From Pseudomonadota bacterium (GTDB taxonomy: Bacteria > Pseudomonadota > Alphaproteobacteria > Paracaedibacterales > CAIULA01), in contig JAJZHT010000009.1 of NCBI GenBank assembly GCA_021804455.1, forward strand, positions 1-15,925: DNA of 15,925 nt, written 5' to 3'. A model generated the notes under the pieces. That model ran no database searches. It was not told the DNA's origin and saw nothing but the letters and a program-made list of their open reading frames with translations. Every line of letters starts with the position of its first letter. Positions within the stretch are counted from its first letter, which is position 1. The translations under genes were made by a program, and so were the position numbers. This document shows, piece by piece, positions 1 to 7,146 of the stretch.

Positions 1-601
1 GGGGAATTTCTTGAAGAGCTTGTAAAGAAGCTTTGATAAAAAATGACATAAGGCCTAGCTTAATCCCGTGTTTTTTTTCAAATTCTTCGCGATAGTGCTG
101 GCGCAGGTTTTGCACTGTTGACATGTCAATTTCATTAAAAGTGGTTAAAATAGCGGCTGTGTTCTGGGCTTCTTTAAGGCGTTCGGCGATACGTTGGCGT
201 AATTTAGAAAGGGGGACACGCTTTTCAAGACGATCCGTTGCTTCACGAGAAGAAGAATCGTCCTGCTTTTCAGGAAGAACAGGTTCAACGATGGGTGTTG
301 TTTGTTCCAGTATTCGGTGGGATTTTTCTAAGTTTGGATGGGAATAAAGATCTTGTTTTTCTTCAATATATCCTAAGATTTGCCCCTTTTTGATAATCTC
401 TCCTTTTTTAAAATTAATTGAGGCTAGGGTCCCCCCTGTTGGAGCATGAACTTCTAGAGTTACTTTATCGGTTTCCAGTTCTACCAAGATTTCGTCAGAA
501 TGGATAATATCTCCCGGTTGTTTAAACCATTGCCCCACGGTGGCTTCCGTGAGTGATTCTCCTAAAACAGGAACAGGAATAGGAATACGAGAGTTTGACA
601 T
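1..601 (-). CDS. sucB: Dihydrolipoyllysine succinyltransferase (E2o), 5' part only
   Basis: This is the core E2 of the 2-oxoglutarate dehydrogenase complex, which moves the succinyl group from E1 via lipoyl-lysine to CoA. I translated it from an ATG at 599-601. The 200 visible codons show a biotinyl/lipoyl domain (about residues 3-80) with the lipoylation motif ETDKV (Lys46). A linker of about 45 residues rich in P, E, Q and S follows. The 2-oxoacid acyltransferase domain then begins at about residue 125 (EKRVPLSKLRQRIAERL, then LTTFNEIDMS). The family normally carries a peripheral-subunit-binding domain between these two parts; none is recognisable here, and the catalytic start is some 50 residues earlier than in E. 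coli SucB. The frame is open throughout, so this is not a visible frameshift. The active-site His region lies beyond the left edge. The gene follows sucA by 11 nt with an AGAGG-type ribosome site. Confidence 0.95.
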   Translation of the reverse strand, partial: MSNSRIPIPVPVLGESLTEATVGQWFKQPGDIIHSDEILVELETDKVTLEVHAPTGGTLASINFKKGEIIKKGQILGYIEEKQDLYSHPNLEKSHRILEQTTPIVEPVLPEKQDDSSSREATDRLEKRVPLSKLRQRIAERLKEAQNTAAILTTFNEIDMSTVQNLRQHYREEFEKKHGIKLGLMSFFIKASLQALQEIP

Positions 602-612
602 AAGGCCTCTTT

Positions 613-3309
613 TTAATCGGTGAATGCTTGTTCAATCAAATGAGATTGCTCTTGGTGGTGGCGTCCTAAAAAACCGGTCGCGGGTGAGGACGACTCACTC
701 CTTCCCACATAAATTAAGGTGGGGATCCAGGTTTGAAGGTGGTTGGATACGAAAGACCAGGCTCCCATGTTTTTCGGTTCCTCTTGGCACCAAATCCATT
801 TTTGGGCTTTTTTATAAACACCTGTCCTCTGTTTTAACATCATTTCGGGAAAAGGATAAAGTTGTTCCAGGCGAAGAATGGCAACTTTCTTGTTGTGGTG
901 TTGACGGTAGGCATCCAGGTCATAATAAACTTTTCCGGTGCAGAAAATAACCTTTTCTACTTCTTCAGGGTGGTCTAAAGAATCCTTTAGAACCGTTTGA
1001 AAGGAGTTTTGGGGGTTTAATTCTGACCAGGCGGAAACAGCGGCAGGATGCCGTAAAAGGGATTTGGGCGTTAAAGCAATCAGGGGAGCCCGACGGGTGG
1101 CTTGATCTCTTAAAAGGTGAAAAAGATTCGCCGGTGTTGAGCAAACGGTAATGCGCCAATTGCTTTCCGCGCTTAATTGCAGAAATCGTTCCAATCGGGC
1201 AGAAGAATGCTCAGGGCCTTGTCCTTCATATCCATGGGGTAAAAGTAACGTCAAACCAGAGGATTGTCCCCATTTAGCGTCTGCGGCAGAAAGGTATTGG
1301 TCAATGATAACCTGGGCACCATTGACAAAATCGCCAAATTGAGCCTCCCATAAGGTGAGGCCTTGCAACCCTAAGCTATAGCCATACTCAAAACCCAAAG
1401 CAGCGGCTTCCGAGAGTGGGCTGTTAAGGCATTCGAGTTTTCCTGGAAAAGATTGATTTTTAAGGGGGTTATACGCAATACCTGTTTGGGTATCGATCCA
1501 TTCAAGATGTCGTTGAGAGAACGTTCCCCGTTGGCTATCTTGGCCACATAAACGAACAGAACATCCTGCAACCAGCAGGCTAGCAAAAGCCAAATATTCA
1601 GCTGTCGCCCAATCAAAAGAACTTTCTTGGCTAATATTTTGACGGCGTTGGTCAATGAAGCGAATCAATTTAGGGTGAAGATGAAGAGAAGAAGGAAGCT
1701 CCAGAGATTGAAGAGCCCGCTCTTTTAAATCCTTCAGGGTATAAGGCTGAAGCTGAGTTAAAGGAAAATTATGAGACACAGGAGGCCAAACGACTTTTTC
1801 AACAAAAGCTTGCTGAAGCTTTTGCGAAAAGTCCTTTTCTTTTTGTTGAGCTTCTTTGGAATCAAGAACACCCTGTCGTTCAAGTTTTTCCTTGTAAAGG
1901 GATGCGGTGGTGGGTTGTTGTTGAATAGCTTTGTACAAAAGGGGCTGAGAAAAAGTGGGTTCATCCCCCTCATTGTGTCCATACCGACGATATCCAACCA
2001 GGTCAATCACGATATCTTTATGAAAACGATACCGATAGTCTAAAGCCAGCTCAAAGGCCCAAACGACAGCCTCAACATCATCGGCATTGACATGAAGAAT
2101 CGGGCAGGAGGTGGCTTTGGCACTATCTGAACAATACCAAGACGTACGGGCCTGTACAGGGGATGTGCTAAATCCAATTTGATTATTTACAATGACATGA
2201 AGGGCCCCCCCGACGTTATACCCCTCAAGTTGCGCTAGTTGTAAAGATTCAGCGACAATACCCTGACCAATAAAGGCGGCATCACCGTGAATCAGCACAG
2301 CTAAAGCAGCATCGTGCCCAAAAGGATCATGGGAAGATTGGCTTTGCAAAAAATAGGTTCGTCCAAGGGCAATGGGCACGATGGATTCTAAATGGGAGGC
2401 ATTATGCATCATTTGTAAGCTGACAGATAAGCCTTCTCTTTCCTGCTTTGCAGTATACCCTTGATGGTATTTGACATCACCACTGCCTGGGAAATCCTTT
2501 CGGGACTCTTGCTCATCAAATCCAGCCATAATTAAAGAAAGAGGCTTTTTAAAGAGATGTGCTAAGACTGAAAGACGACCCCGATGGGCCATTCCGATAA
2601 CAAGGTGGTGGGTTTTTTTACCTGTGATCCAATCCACCAGATATTGCAAGGCGGGAATAAGGCTGTCATTACCTTCGATACTGAATCGTTTAGCCCCCGG
2701 AAATTTTGTGTGTAAAAAACGCTCAAATCCTTCTGTTTGCAGCAGATCCTCATAGAATTTAGTTTTCTGGGAGCGTGAAAAGAGAAGGGTTCGTCGTTCC
2801 AATCGATTTTGCAGCCAGATTTGTTCCTCAGGATCTTCAATATGGGTAAATTCTAGGGCCAGAGTTTGACCATAGATTCCGTGAAGGTGTTGAAGCAATT
2901 TTGAAACAGACCATTCTTGAGCAAAAGCATAGACTGTTTGATCAGGTTTTAAACCATACGTTTCTGGTTTTAAAAGAGGTGGCAATACTTTCTTTTCCAG
3001 GCCGAGAGGGTCGAGGTTGGCAAGACGGTGTCCAAATTGACGATAAGCGCGTAATAAACGTTCCGTGGCTAAGATTGTCTCCACGGTAGACTCTGGACTC
3101 ACCACAGATCGTTTTTTTCGAAGAGGAGTAAAATAAGGCGGATCCGGTTCCAAATCCTGAAAAGGAAAGTCTTCAAACCACTGTCGCCATTCAGGGGATA
3201 CACTGTTAGCATCTTTCTGATAGGCTTGATAAAGCCCTACCAAATAATCGCGGTTTTGGGCAAAGAAAAGACTCTCTTTAGAATAGCGTGAATCCTCAGG
3301 CACGTTCAT
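613..3309 (-). CDS. sucA: 2-oxoglutarate dehydrogenase E1 component
   Basis: Thiamine-diphosphate-dependent decarboxylase that converts 2-oxoglutarate to CO2 and a succinyl group passed to the E2 lipoyl arm. The protein is 898 residues, slightly shorter than E. coli SucA (933). It opens with the N-terminal segment common to E1o (FAQNRDYLVGLYQAYQKD, ending near PEWRQWF). Landmarks follow in order: IGMAHRGRLSVLAH (around residue 240), GDVKYHQG (around 279), the ThDP/Mg motif GDAAFIGQG with downstream NNQIGFS (343-380), RRYGHNEGDEP (around 442) and GQDSQRGTFSQRH (around 590). The C-terminal half has EAQFGDFVNGAQVIIDQ and LPHGYEGQGPEHSSARLERFLQ. The ATG at 3309 overlaps the sucD stop as TGATG; a GTG one codon upstream (3312) is the alternative. 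All catalytic landmarks are present. Confidence 0.98.
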   Translation of the reverse strand: MNVPEDSRYSKESLFFAQNRDYLVGLYQAYQKDANSVSPEWRQWFEDFPFQDLEPDPPYFTPLRKKRSVVSPESTVETILATERLLRAYRQFGHRLANLDPLGLEKKVLPPLLKPETYGLKPDQTVYAFAQEWSVSKLLQHLHGIYGQTLALEFTHIEDPEEQIWLQNRLERRTLLFSRSQKTKFYEDLLQTEGFERFLHTKFPGAKRFSIEGNDSLIPALQYLVDWITGKKTHHLVIGMAHRGRLSVLAHLFKKPLSLIMAGFDEQESRKDFPGSGDVKYHQGYTAKQEREGLSVSLQMMHNASHLESIVPIALGRTYFLQSQSSHDPFGHDAALAVLIHGDAAFIGQGIVAESLQLAQLEGYNVGGALHVIVNNQIGFSTSPVQARTSWYCSDSAKATSCPILHVNADDVEAVVWAFELALDYRYRFHKDIVIDLVGYRRYGHNEGDEPTFSQPLLYKAIQQQPTTASLYKEKLERQGVLDSKEAQQKEKDFSQKLQQAFVEKVVWPPVSHNFPLTQLQPYTLKDLKERALQSLELPSSLHLHPKLIRFIDQRRQNISQESSFDWATAEYLAFASLLVAGCSVRLCGQDSQRGTFSQRHLEWIDTQTGIAYNPLKNQSFPGKLECLNSPLSEAAALGFEYGYSLGLQGLTLWEAQFGDFVNGAQVIIDQYLSAADAKWGQSSGLTLLLPHGYEGQGPEHSSARLERFLQLSAESNWRITVCSTPANLFHLLRDQATRRAPLIALTPKSLLRHPAAVSAWSELNPQNSFQTVLKDSLDHPEEVEKVIFCTGKVYYDLDAYRQHHNKKVAILRLEQLYPFPEMMLKQRTGVYKKAQKWIWCQEEPKNMGAWSFVSNHLQTWIPTLIYVGRSESSSPATGFLGRHHQEQSHLIEQAFTD

Positions 3310-4193
3310 CACCTCTGCATTGCTTGAAGCATTGTTTCCCCCAAAAGAGAGGGGTTAGAAGCTATGTGAATGTTGCGCTGCTTCAAAAACTCTATTTTGG
3401 CGGCGGCTGTTTCATTATGGCCAGAGATGATGGCGCCAGCGTGGCCCATACGTTTCCCAGAAGGGGCCGATACGCCGGCAATAAAGGCGGCAACAGGCTT
3501 GTAGCGTCCCTTACGCTGTTGGTGGTGAATGAACTCAGCGGCCTGTTGTTCATCATCACCCCCGATTTCACCAATAATTAAAATACCTTGGGTTTGTTCG
3601 TCTTGCCAAAAAAGATCTAAAACATCCACAAAAGACATCCCTTTTACAGGATCTCCACCAATTCCAAGGCACGTGGTTTGCCCCAGTCCAACGGTGGTGG
3701 TTTGCCAAACAGCCTCATAGGTAAGAGTCCCCGACCGTGAAACTATGCCAATCGATCCCAGTTGATGGATAAAACCTGGCATAATGCCGATTTTACAGGC
3801 GTTGGGCGTAATAATACCCGGACAATTAGGGCCAATTAAACGAAGAGGTTTGCCCCTGAAACTCTTTTTGACATGGATCATGTCTAAAAGAGGAATCCCT
3901 TCTGTAATGCAAACAATTAATTCAACCCCTGCGTCGGCAGCTTCGTAAATAGCCTCCGCAGCTGAGGGTGCAGGGACATAGATGACACTGGCTGTTGCTT
4001 GTGTTTTTTGAACAGCTTCATAAACCGTATTAAATACGGGAAGGTTTAAATGTTCCTGACCGCCTTTACCAGGAGCCACCCCTCCTACAAGCTGTGTTCC
4101 ATACGCAAGCATTTGTTGGGAATGGAATGTGCCTTGTTTTCCGGTAAAACCTTGGCAAATTACCTTGGTATGATGGTGAACCAAAATAGCCAT
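3309..4193 (-). CDS. sucD: Succinyl-CoA ligase (ADP/GDP-forming) subunit alpha
   Basis: Alpha subunit of succinyl-CoA synthetase, which couples succinyl-CoA hydrolysis to nucleoside triphosphate synthesis. The 294 residues match the usual length. The N-terminal CoA-binding Rossmann domain starts at [17 protein letters not shown]. The ligase domain includes [10 protein letters not shown] (121-130), [10 protein letters not shown] and [16 protein letters not shown]. The phosphohistidine is His251 within [11 protein letters not shown]. The start is decided by a strong AAAGGAGAGG ribosome site 7 nt before the ATG, lying inside the last codons of sucC; the gap to sucC is 2 nt. Three consecutive histidines near the N-terminus (residues 6-8) replace the usual more varied sequence. 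Its stop codon overlaps the sucA start. Confidence 0.98.
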   Translation of the reverse strand: MAILVHHHTKVICQGFTGKQGTFHSQQMLAYGTQLVGGVAPGKGGQEHLNLPVFNTVYEAVQKTQATASVIYVPAPSAAEAIYEAADAGVELIVCITEGIPLLDMIHVKKSFRGKPLRLIGPNCPGIITPNACKIGIMPGFIHQLGSIGIVSRSGTLTYEAVWQTTTVGLGQTTCLGIGGDPVKGMSFVDVLDLFWQDEQTQGILIIGEIGGDDEQQAAEFIHHQQRKGRYKPVAAFIAGVSAPSGKRMGHAGAIISGHNETAAAKIEFLKQRNIHIASNPSLLGETMLQAMQR

Positions 4194-4195
4194 CG

Positions 4196-5365
4196 TTAGA
4201 CCTCTCCTTTTGAGGCAATAATTACTTTTTGGGCTGCTTCTGCTAAGTTCTCTGCGGTGATGATAGGAAGACCGGATCGTTGCAAAAGTTCCAAACCTTG
4301 GAGATGGTGAGTCCCCTGCAGACGGACCACAAGGGGGACCTTAAGATGAGTTTCTTGAACGGCGGCTATAATTCCTTCTGCAATCAGATCGCAACGTATA
4401 ATTCCACCAAAGATGTTAATAAAAATTGCTTTTACATCAGGATCTCTAAGAATTAATTCAAAGGCAATTTTAACGCGCTCTTTATCGGCACCGCCCCCGA
4501 CATCCAAAAAATTGGCGGGATGACCCCCGTAAGATTGGATGAGGTCCAAGGTTGCCATGGCAAGGCCTGCGCCATTCACCATACAACCAATATCTCCCTC
4601 TAATTTTACATAACTTAGGCCATGCTGATGAGCTTTTTGTTCGGTAGAGTTCTTGTCAAAATATTGGTCCAGAGCCAGGAGAGTGGGTTGCCGGTACAAA
4701 GAATTTTCATCAATCGACAATTTCGCATCCAGGGCCACCCAATCCCCCTTTGCGGTTAAAACCAAGGGATTAATTTCTAATAAGGTTGCATCCAGCTTTG
4801 TATAAGCCCGGTAGAGATTTTCTGCACAAGCATGGAATTTGTCAAAAACATCCTGGGTAAGACCTAAAAAGCTTTTCAAACGCTGTGAATGAAATTGACG
4901 CAATCCAACAAAAGGGTCGATCAAAATTTGTTCAATACTTTTAGGAGCCTGTTGGGAAGACTCTTCTACATTAATTCCACCTGCCGCTGAACCAATAAGA
5001 CTGATACAGCTGTGATGACGATTGAGCGTTAAGCCAAGATAAAATTCATGTTGGATTTGGCAGCCTTCCTCGATATAAACACAATCAACGATCTGTCCTT
5101 GAGCGTCTGTTTGAGAAGTCACAAGGGGTTTATGCAACAGTTTTTTAGCAGCCTGTTCAACTTCCCGTCTAGAATAACAGGGTATAATCCCGCCGGCTTT
5201 TCCTCGGCCTCCGGCATAAATTTGAGCTTTAACAATCCAAAAATCCCCCCCAAGTTCAGCCAAGACTTGATCGGCTTCATCAGAACTGTGGATTACCTTT
5301 CCCGGTAAGAGGGGAATATCGAACTGTCTTAACAGATCTTTGGCCTGATATTCATAAAGATTCAC
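4196..5365 (-). CDS. sucC: Succinyl-CoA ligase subunit beta
   Basis: ATP-grasp beta subunit that binds nucleotide and, with SucD, makes ATP or GTP from succinyl-CoA. The 389 residues match the family. The start [12 protein letters not shown] is canonical and is encoded by GTG (5363-5365), whose bases overlap the mdh stop as GTGA. A GGGGG run sits just upstream. Landmarks are the nucleotide-binding loop [15 protein letters not shown] (45-59), LEINPL (196-201) providing metal ligands, NGAGLAM (264-270), FLDVGGGAD (286-294) and [10 protein letters not shown] (317-326). Near the C-terminus the usual RLEGT is RLQGT followed by two histidines, a small departure from consensus. Nucleotide preference cannot be read with confidence from the sequence. 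Confidence 0.97.
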   Translation of the reverse strand: MNLYEYQAKDLLRQFDIPLLPGKVIHSSDEADQVLAELGGDFWIVKAQIYAGGRGKAGGIIPCYSRREVEQAAKKLLHKPLVTSQTDAQGQIVDCVYIEEGCQIQHEFYLGLTLNRHHSCISLIGSAAGGINVEESSQQAPKSIEQILIDPFVGLRQFHSQRLKSFLGLTQDVFDKFHACAENLYRAYTKLDATLLEINPLVLTAKGDWVALDAKLSIDENSLYRQPTLLALDQYFDKNSTEQKAHQHGLSYVKLEGDIGCMVNGAGLAMATLDLIQSYGGHPANFLDVGGGADKERVKIAFELILRDPDVKAIFINIFGGIIRCDLIAEGIIAAVQETHLKVPLVVRLQGTHHLQGLELLQRSGLPIITAENLAEAAQKVIIASKGEV

Positions 5366-6318
5366 GAAACCCCCAACGTGTTTAGGGTTTGAATCAGGTT
5401 ACGAACTCCTTGAACGGAGGTATCAAACTGTTGTTGTTCAATTTCCGTAAGAGAAAGTTCAAGAATTTTTTCGACTCCGTTGGCTCCTATCACCACGGGA
5501 ACTCCAGCATAGATGTCTTTGACGCCATAGTGGCCTTGCAGCCAGGCGGCACAAGGCAAAATTCTTTTTTGATCATAAAGATACGCTTCGGCCATTTGTA
5601 AGGCAGCGCTTGCAGGGGCATAATAAGCCGATCCTGTTTGGATAAGATTGACAATCTCGGCTCCTCCATTTCGCGTACGCTCAATCAAGGTCTCCAACTG
5701 TTGTTTGGACAATTTTCCTTGGTCGATCCATGCCTGTAAGGGAACACCAGAAATGGTTGTATAGCGGGGCAGAGCCACCATGCCGTCCCCATGCCCACCC
5801 AACACAAAAGTTTGAATATCACGAACCGAAACATTAAGAGCTGCTGCTAAAAAGTATTGAAAACGTCCACTGTCAAGGACGCCTGCCATTCCAACCACGC
5901 GCTGAAAAGGAAGACCACAGCTTTTTTGCATCAACCAGACCATGGCATCCAAAGGGTTCGTTATGACAATGACGAAGGTTTCTGGACAATGTTGACGAAT
6001 TTGCTGACCTATTTCTTGGATAATTTGGGCATTGACTTGCAACAAATCATCGCGACTCATGCCCGGTTTTCGGGCTATGCCAGCCGTTATGATGACGATA
6101 TCAGCCTGGGACAAGGCTTTGAAATCACGTGTCCCCAAAACATTAAGGTCAATTCCATCAATGGCGGCTGCTTGACACAGATCAAGGGCTTTTCCCTGGG
6201 TCATCCCTTCGGCAATGTCGATTAAGACGACCTCTGCTAACTTTCGCTGTAAAATAAGATGAGCCAACGTTGCGCCAATGTTCCCGGCTCCCACCAAGGC
6301 AATTTTCTTTTTAGCCAT
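5362..6318 (-). CDS. mdh: Malate dehydrogenase (LDH-like type)
   Basis: NAD-dependent oxidation of malate to oxaloacetate in the TCA cycle. The 318 residues are of the lactate-dehydrogenase-like malate dehydrogenase type usual in Alphaproteobacteria. The Rossmann motif is GAGNIG (10-15), with Asp34 at the end of strand 2 favouring NAD over NADP. The substrate loop ARKPGMSRDDLL has Arg83 at the specificity position, where lactate dehydrogenases carry Gln, and Arg89. Asn120 lies in ITNPLDAM. The catalytic pair is Asp148 (with Arg151 in LDSGRF) and His175 (GGHGDG). An AAAAAGGAA ribosome site lies about 10 nt before the ATG, inside the last codons of the upstream esterase gene, which overlaps by 8 nt. 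Confidence 0.98.
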   Translation of the reverse strand: MAKKKIALVGAGNIGATLAHLILQRKLAEVVLIDIAEGMTQGKALDLCQAAAIDGIDLNVLGTRDFKALSQADIVIITAGIARKPGMSRDDLLQVNAQIIQEIGQQIRQHCPETFVIVITNPLDAMVWLMQKSCGLPFQRVVGMAGVLDSGRFQYFLAAALNVSVRDIQTFVLGGHGDGMVALPRYTTISGVPLQAWIDQGKLSKQQLETLIERTRNGGAEIVNLIQTGSAYYAPASAALQMAEAYLYDQKRILPCAAWLQGHYGVKDIYAGVPVVIGANGVEKILELSLTEIEQQQFDTSVQGVRNLIQTLNTLGVS

Positions 6319-6997
6319 AATTTGAAGATTCCTTTTTCAATATAGGATCGGTTTGTTTCAAAACTTGCGCCAAGAAAGCTCCTCCTTGTTGAAGTCCTTC
6401 TTCACTGATGCTGTGGTCAAGGTATTCACAGGTATAGGTTTGAACGGAAATATTCGATTCAAACAGGGCCTGTTCAGCCTGTACCATGGCTCCATAGGGG
6501 ACAACAGTATCCAGTGTTCCGTGAATTAATAGAACCTTGGCTGTGGGAGAGAGAGCTGGCGTTTTTACAGGTGGGAAAAAAGCCCCCGAGTATCCCACAA
6601 TGCCCGCTAAATTAGGAATAAAAAACAGCATTTCCAAAGCCAGAATCGTTCCCTGTGAAAAGCCCACCAAAGCCATATTTTGAGGTGATAATTGGTAAGT
6701 TGCCATCAGGGTTTTAAGGTAATTGGCAACAATTGGAGCGGATCGATTCAGGCCCTGACGTATATTAAAAGGGGAAAAATCGGGTAAGCCAAACCATTGA
6801 TATCCCAAGGGGTTGACATCACACGCCTCGGGGCCATTGGGGGCTGCAAAAACGGTTCCTGGCAAAATTTCTTGCCAATAGTGAGAAATACCCAACAAAT
6901 TATCCCCTGACGCGCCATAACCATGAAGAAAAATAACCATTCTGGAGACAGGTTCGGATGAAGGAGGAATATAAGTTTGTCCTTGAAGAGAGAGCAT
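6311..6997 (-). CDS. Phospholipase/carboxylesterase-family alpha/beta hydrolase
   Basis: Small serine hydrolase of the phospholipase/carboxylesterase (abhydrolase_2) group; members cleave short acyl esters or lysophospholipids, and the true substrate is not visible. The oxyanion-hole region is FLHGYGASGDNL. The triad by alignment is Ser114 (GFSQG), Asp163 (HGTLDTVVP) and His195 (LDHS), counted from the preferred start. The preferred start, ATG at 6997 (MLSLQGQTYIPP), gives 228 residues and the short leader usual before the HGYG motif. An upstream in-frame ATG at 7072 would add 25 mostly charged residues with no counterpart I recognise, has no ribosome site, and lies ahead of a possible promoter at 7022-7050. 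Neither start has a good Shine-Dalgarno. It heads the TCA operon, overlapping mdh by 8 nt. No signal peptide is seen, so it is likely cytoplasmic. Confidence 0.85.
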   Translation of the reverse strand: MLSLQGQTYIPPSSEPVSRMVIFLHGYGASGDNLLGISHYWQEILPGTVFAAPNGPEACDVNPLGYQWFGLPDFSPFNIRQGLNRSAPIVANYLKTLMATYQLSPQNMALVGFSQGTILALEMLFFIPNLAGIVGYSGAFFPPVKTPALSPTAKVLLIHGTLDTVVPYGAMVQAEQALFESNISVQTYTCEYLDHSISEEGLQQGGAFLAQVLKQTDPILKKESSNYG

Positions 6998-7021
6998 CAA
7001 AATTCTCAAGTATTTTTGATA

Positions 7022-7050
7022 ATTCTTCCTTGAGTGATGTTCCCTGTCAA
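7022..7050 (-). promoter_or_regulatory. Possible promoter of the esterase-mdh-suc operon
   Basis: On the minus strand a perfect TTGACA (7050-7045) stands 17 bp before AAGAAT (7027-7022), which matches the -10 consensus at four of six positions. Transcription would start near 7015, about 18 nt before the preferred esterase start at 6997. The box falls inside the longer version of that reading frame, which is one reason to prefer the shorter one. The -10 is weak, so this remains a candidate. Confidence 0.4.
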
Positions 7051-7092
7051 GAGGGCTGGTGGAGTTTTTCATGGATAAAAAGCAATATTAAT

Positions 7093-7119
7093 TTTACATT
7101 AAGGTCGATTTTGTATAAT
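7093..7119 (+). promoter_or_regulatory. Promoter of the large secreted protein gene
   Basis: TTTACA (7093-7098) and a perfect TATAAT (7114-7119) are separated by 15 bp, slightly short. Transcription would begin around 7126, about 20 nt before the ATG at 7147. A second copy of GTATAAT follows 10 bp downstream (7123-7129), which could be an alternative -10 or a direct-repeat operator. No clear Shine-Dalgarno precedes the ATG. Confidence 0.55.
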
Positions 7120-7146
7120 GAAGTATAATTTTACGCAGACTTTGGT

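Noticed and set aside
1771..2043. Open frames of 60-120 codons antisense to the sucA-mdh genes
   Set aside because: They lie entirely opposite strongly conserved coding sequence, have no ribosome sites or recognisable composition, and are expected by chance.
7073..7146. Upstream ATG at 7072 as the start of the esterase
   Set aside because: It adds 25 charged residues without family counterpart, lacks a ribosome site, and lies upstream of the best candidate promoter. It is kept as an alternative only.
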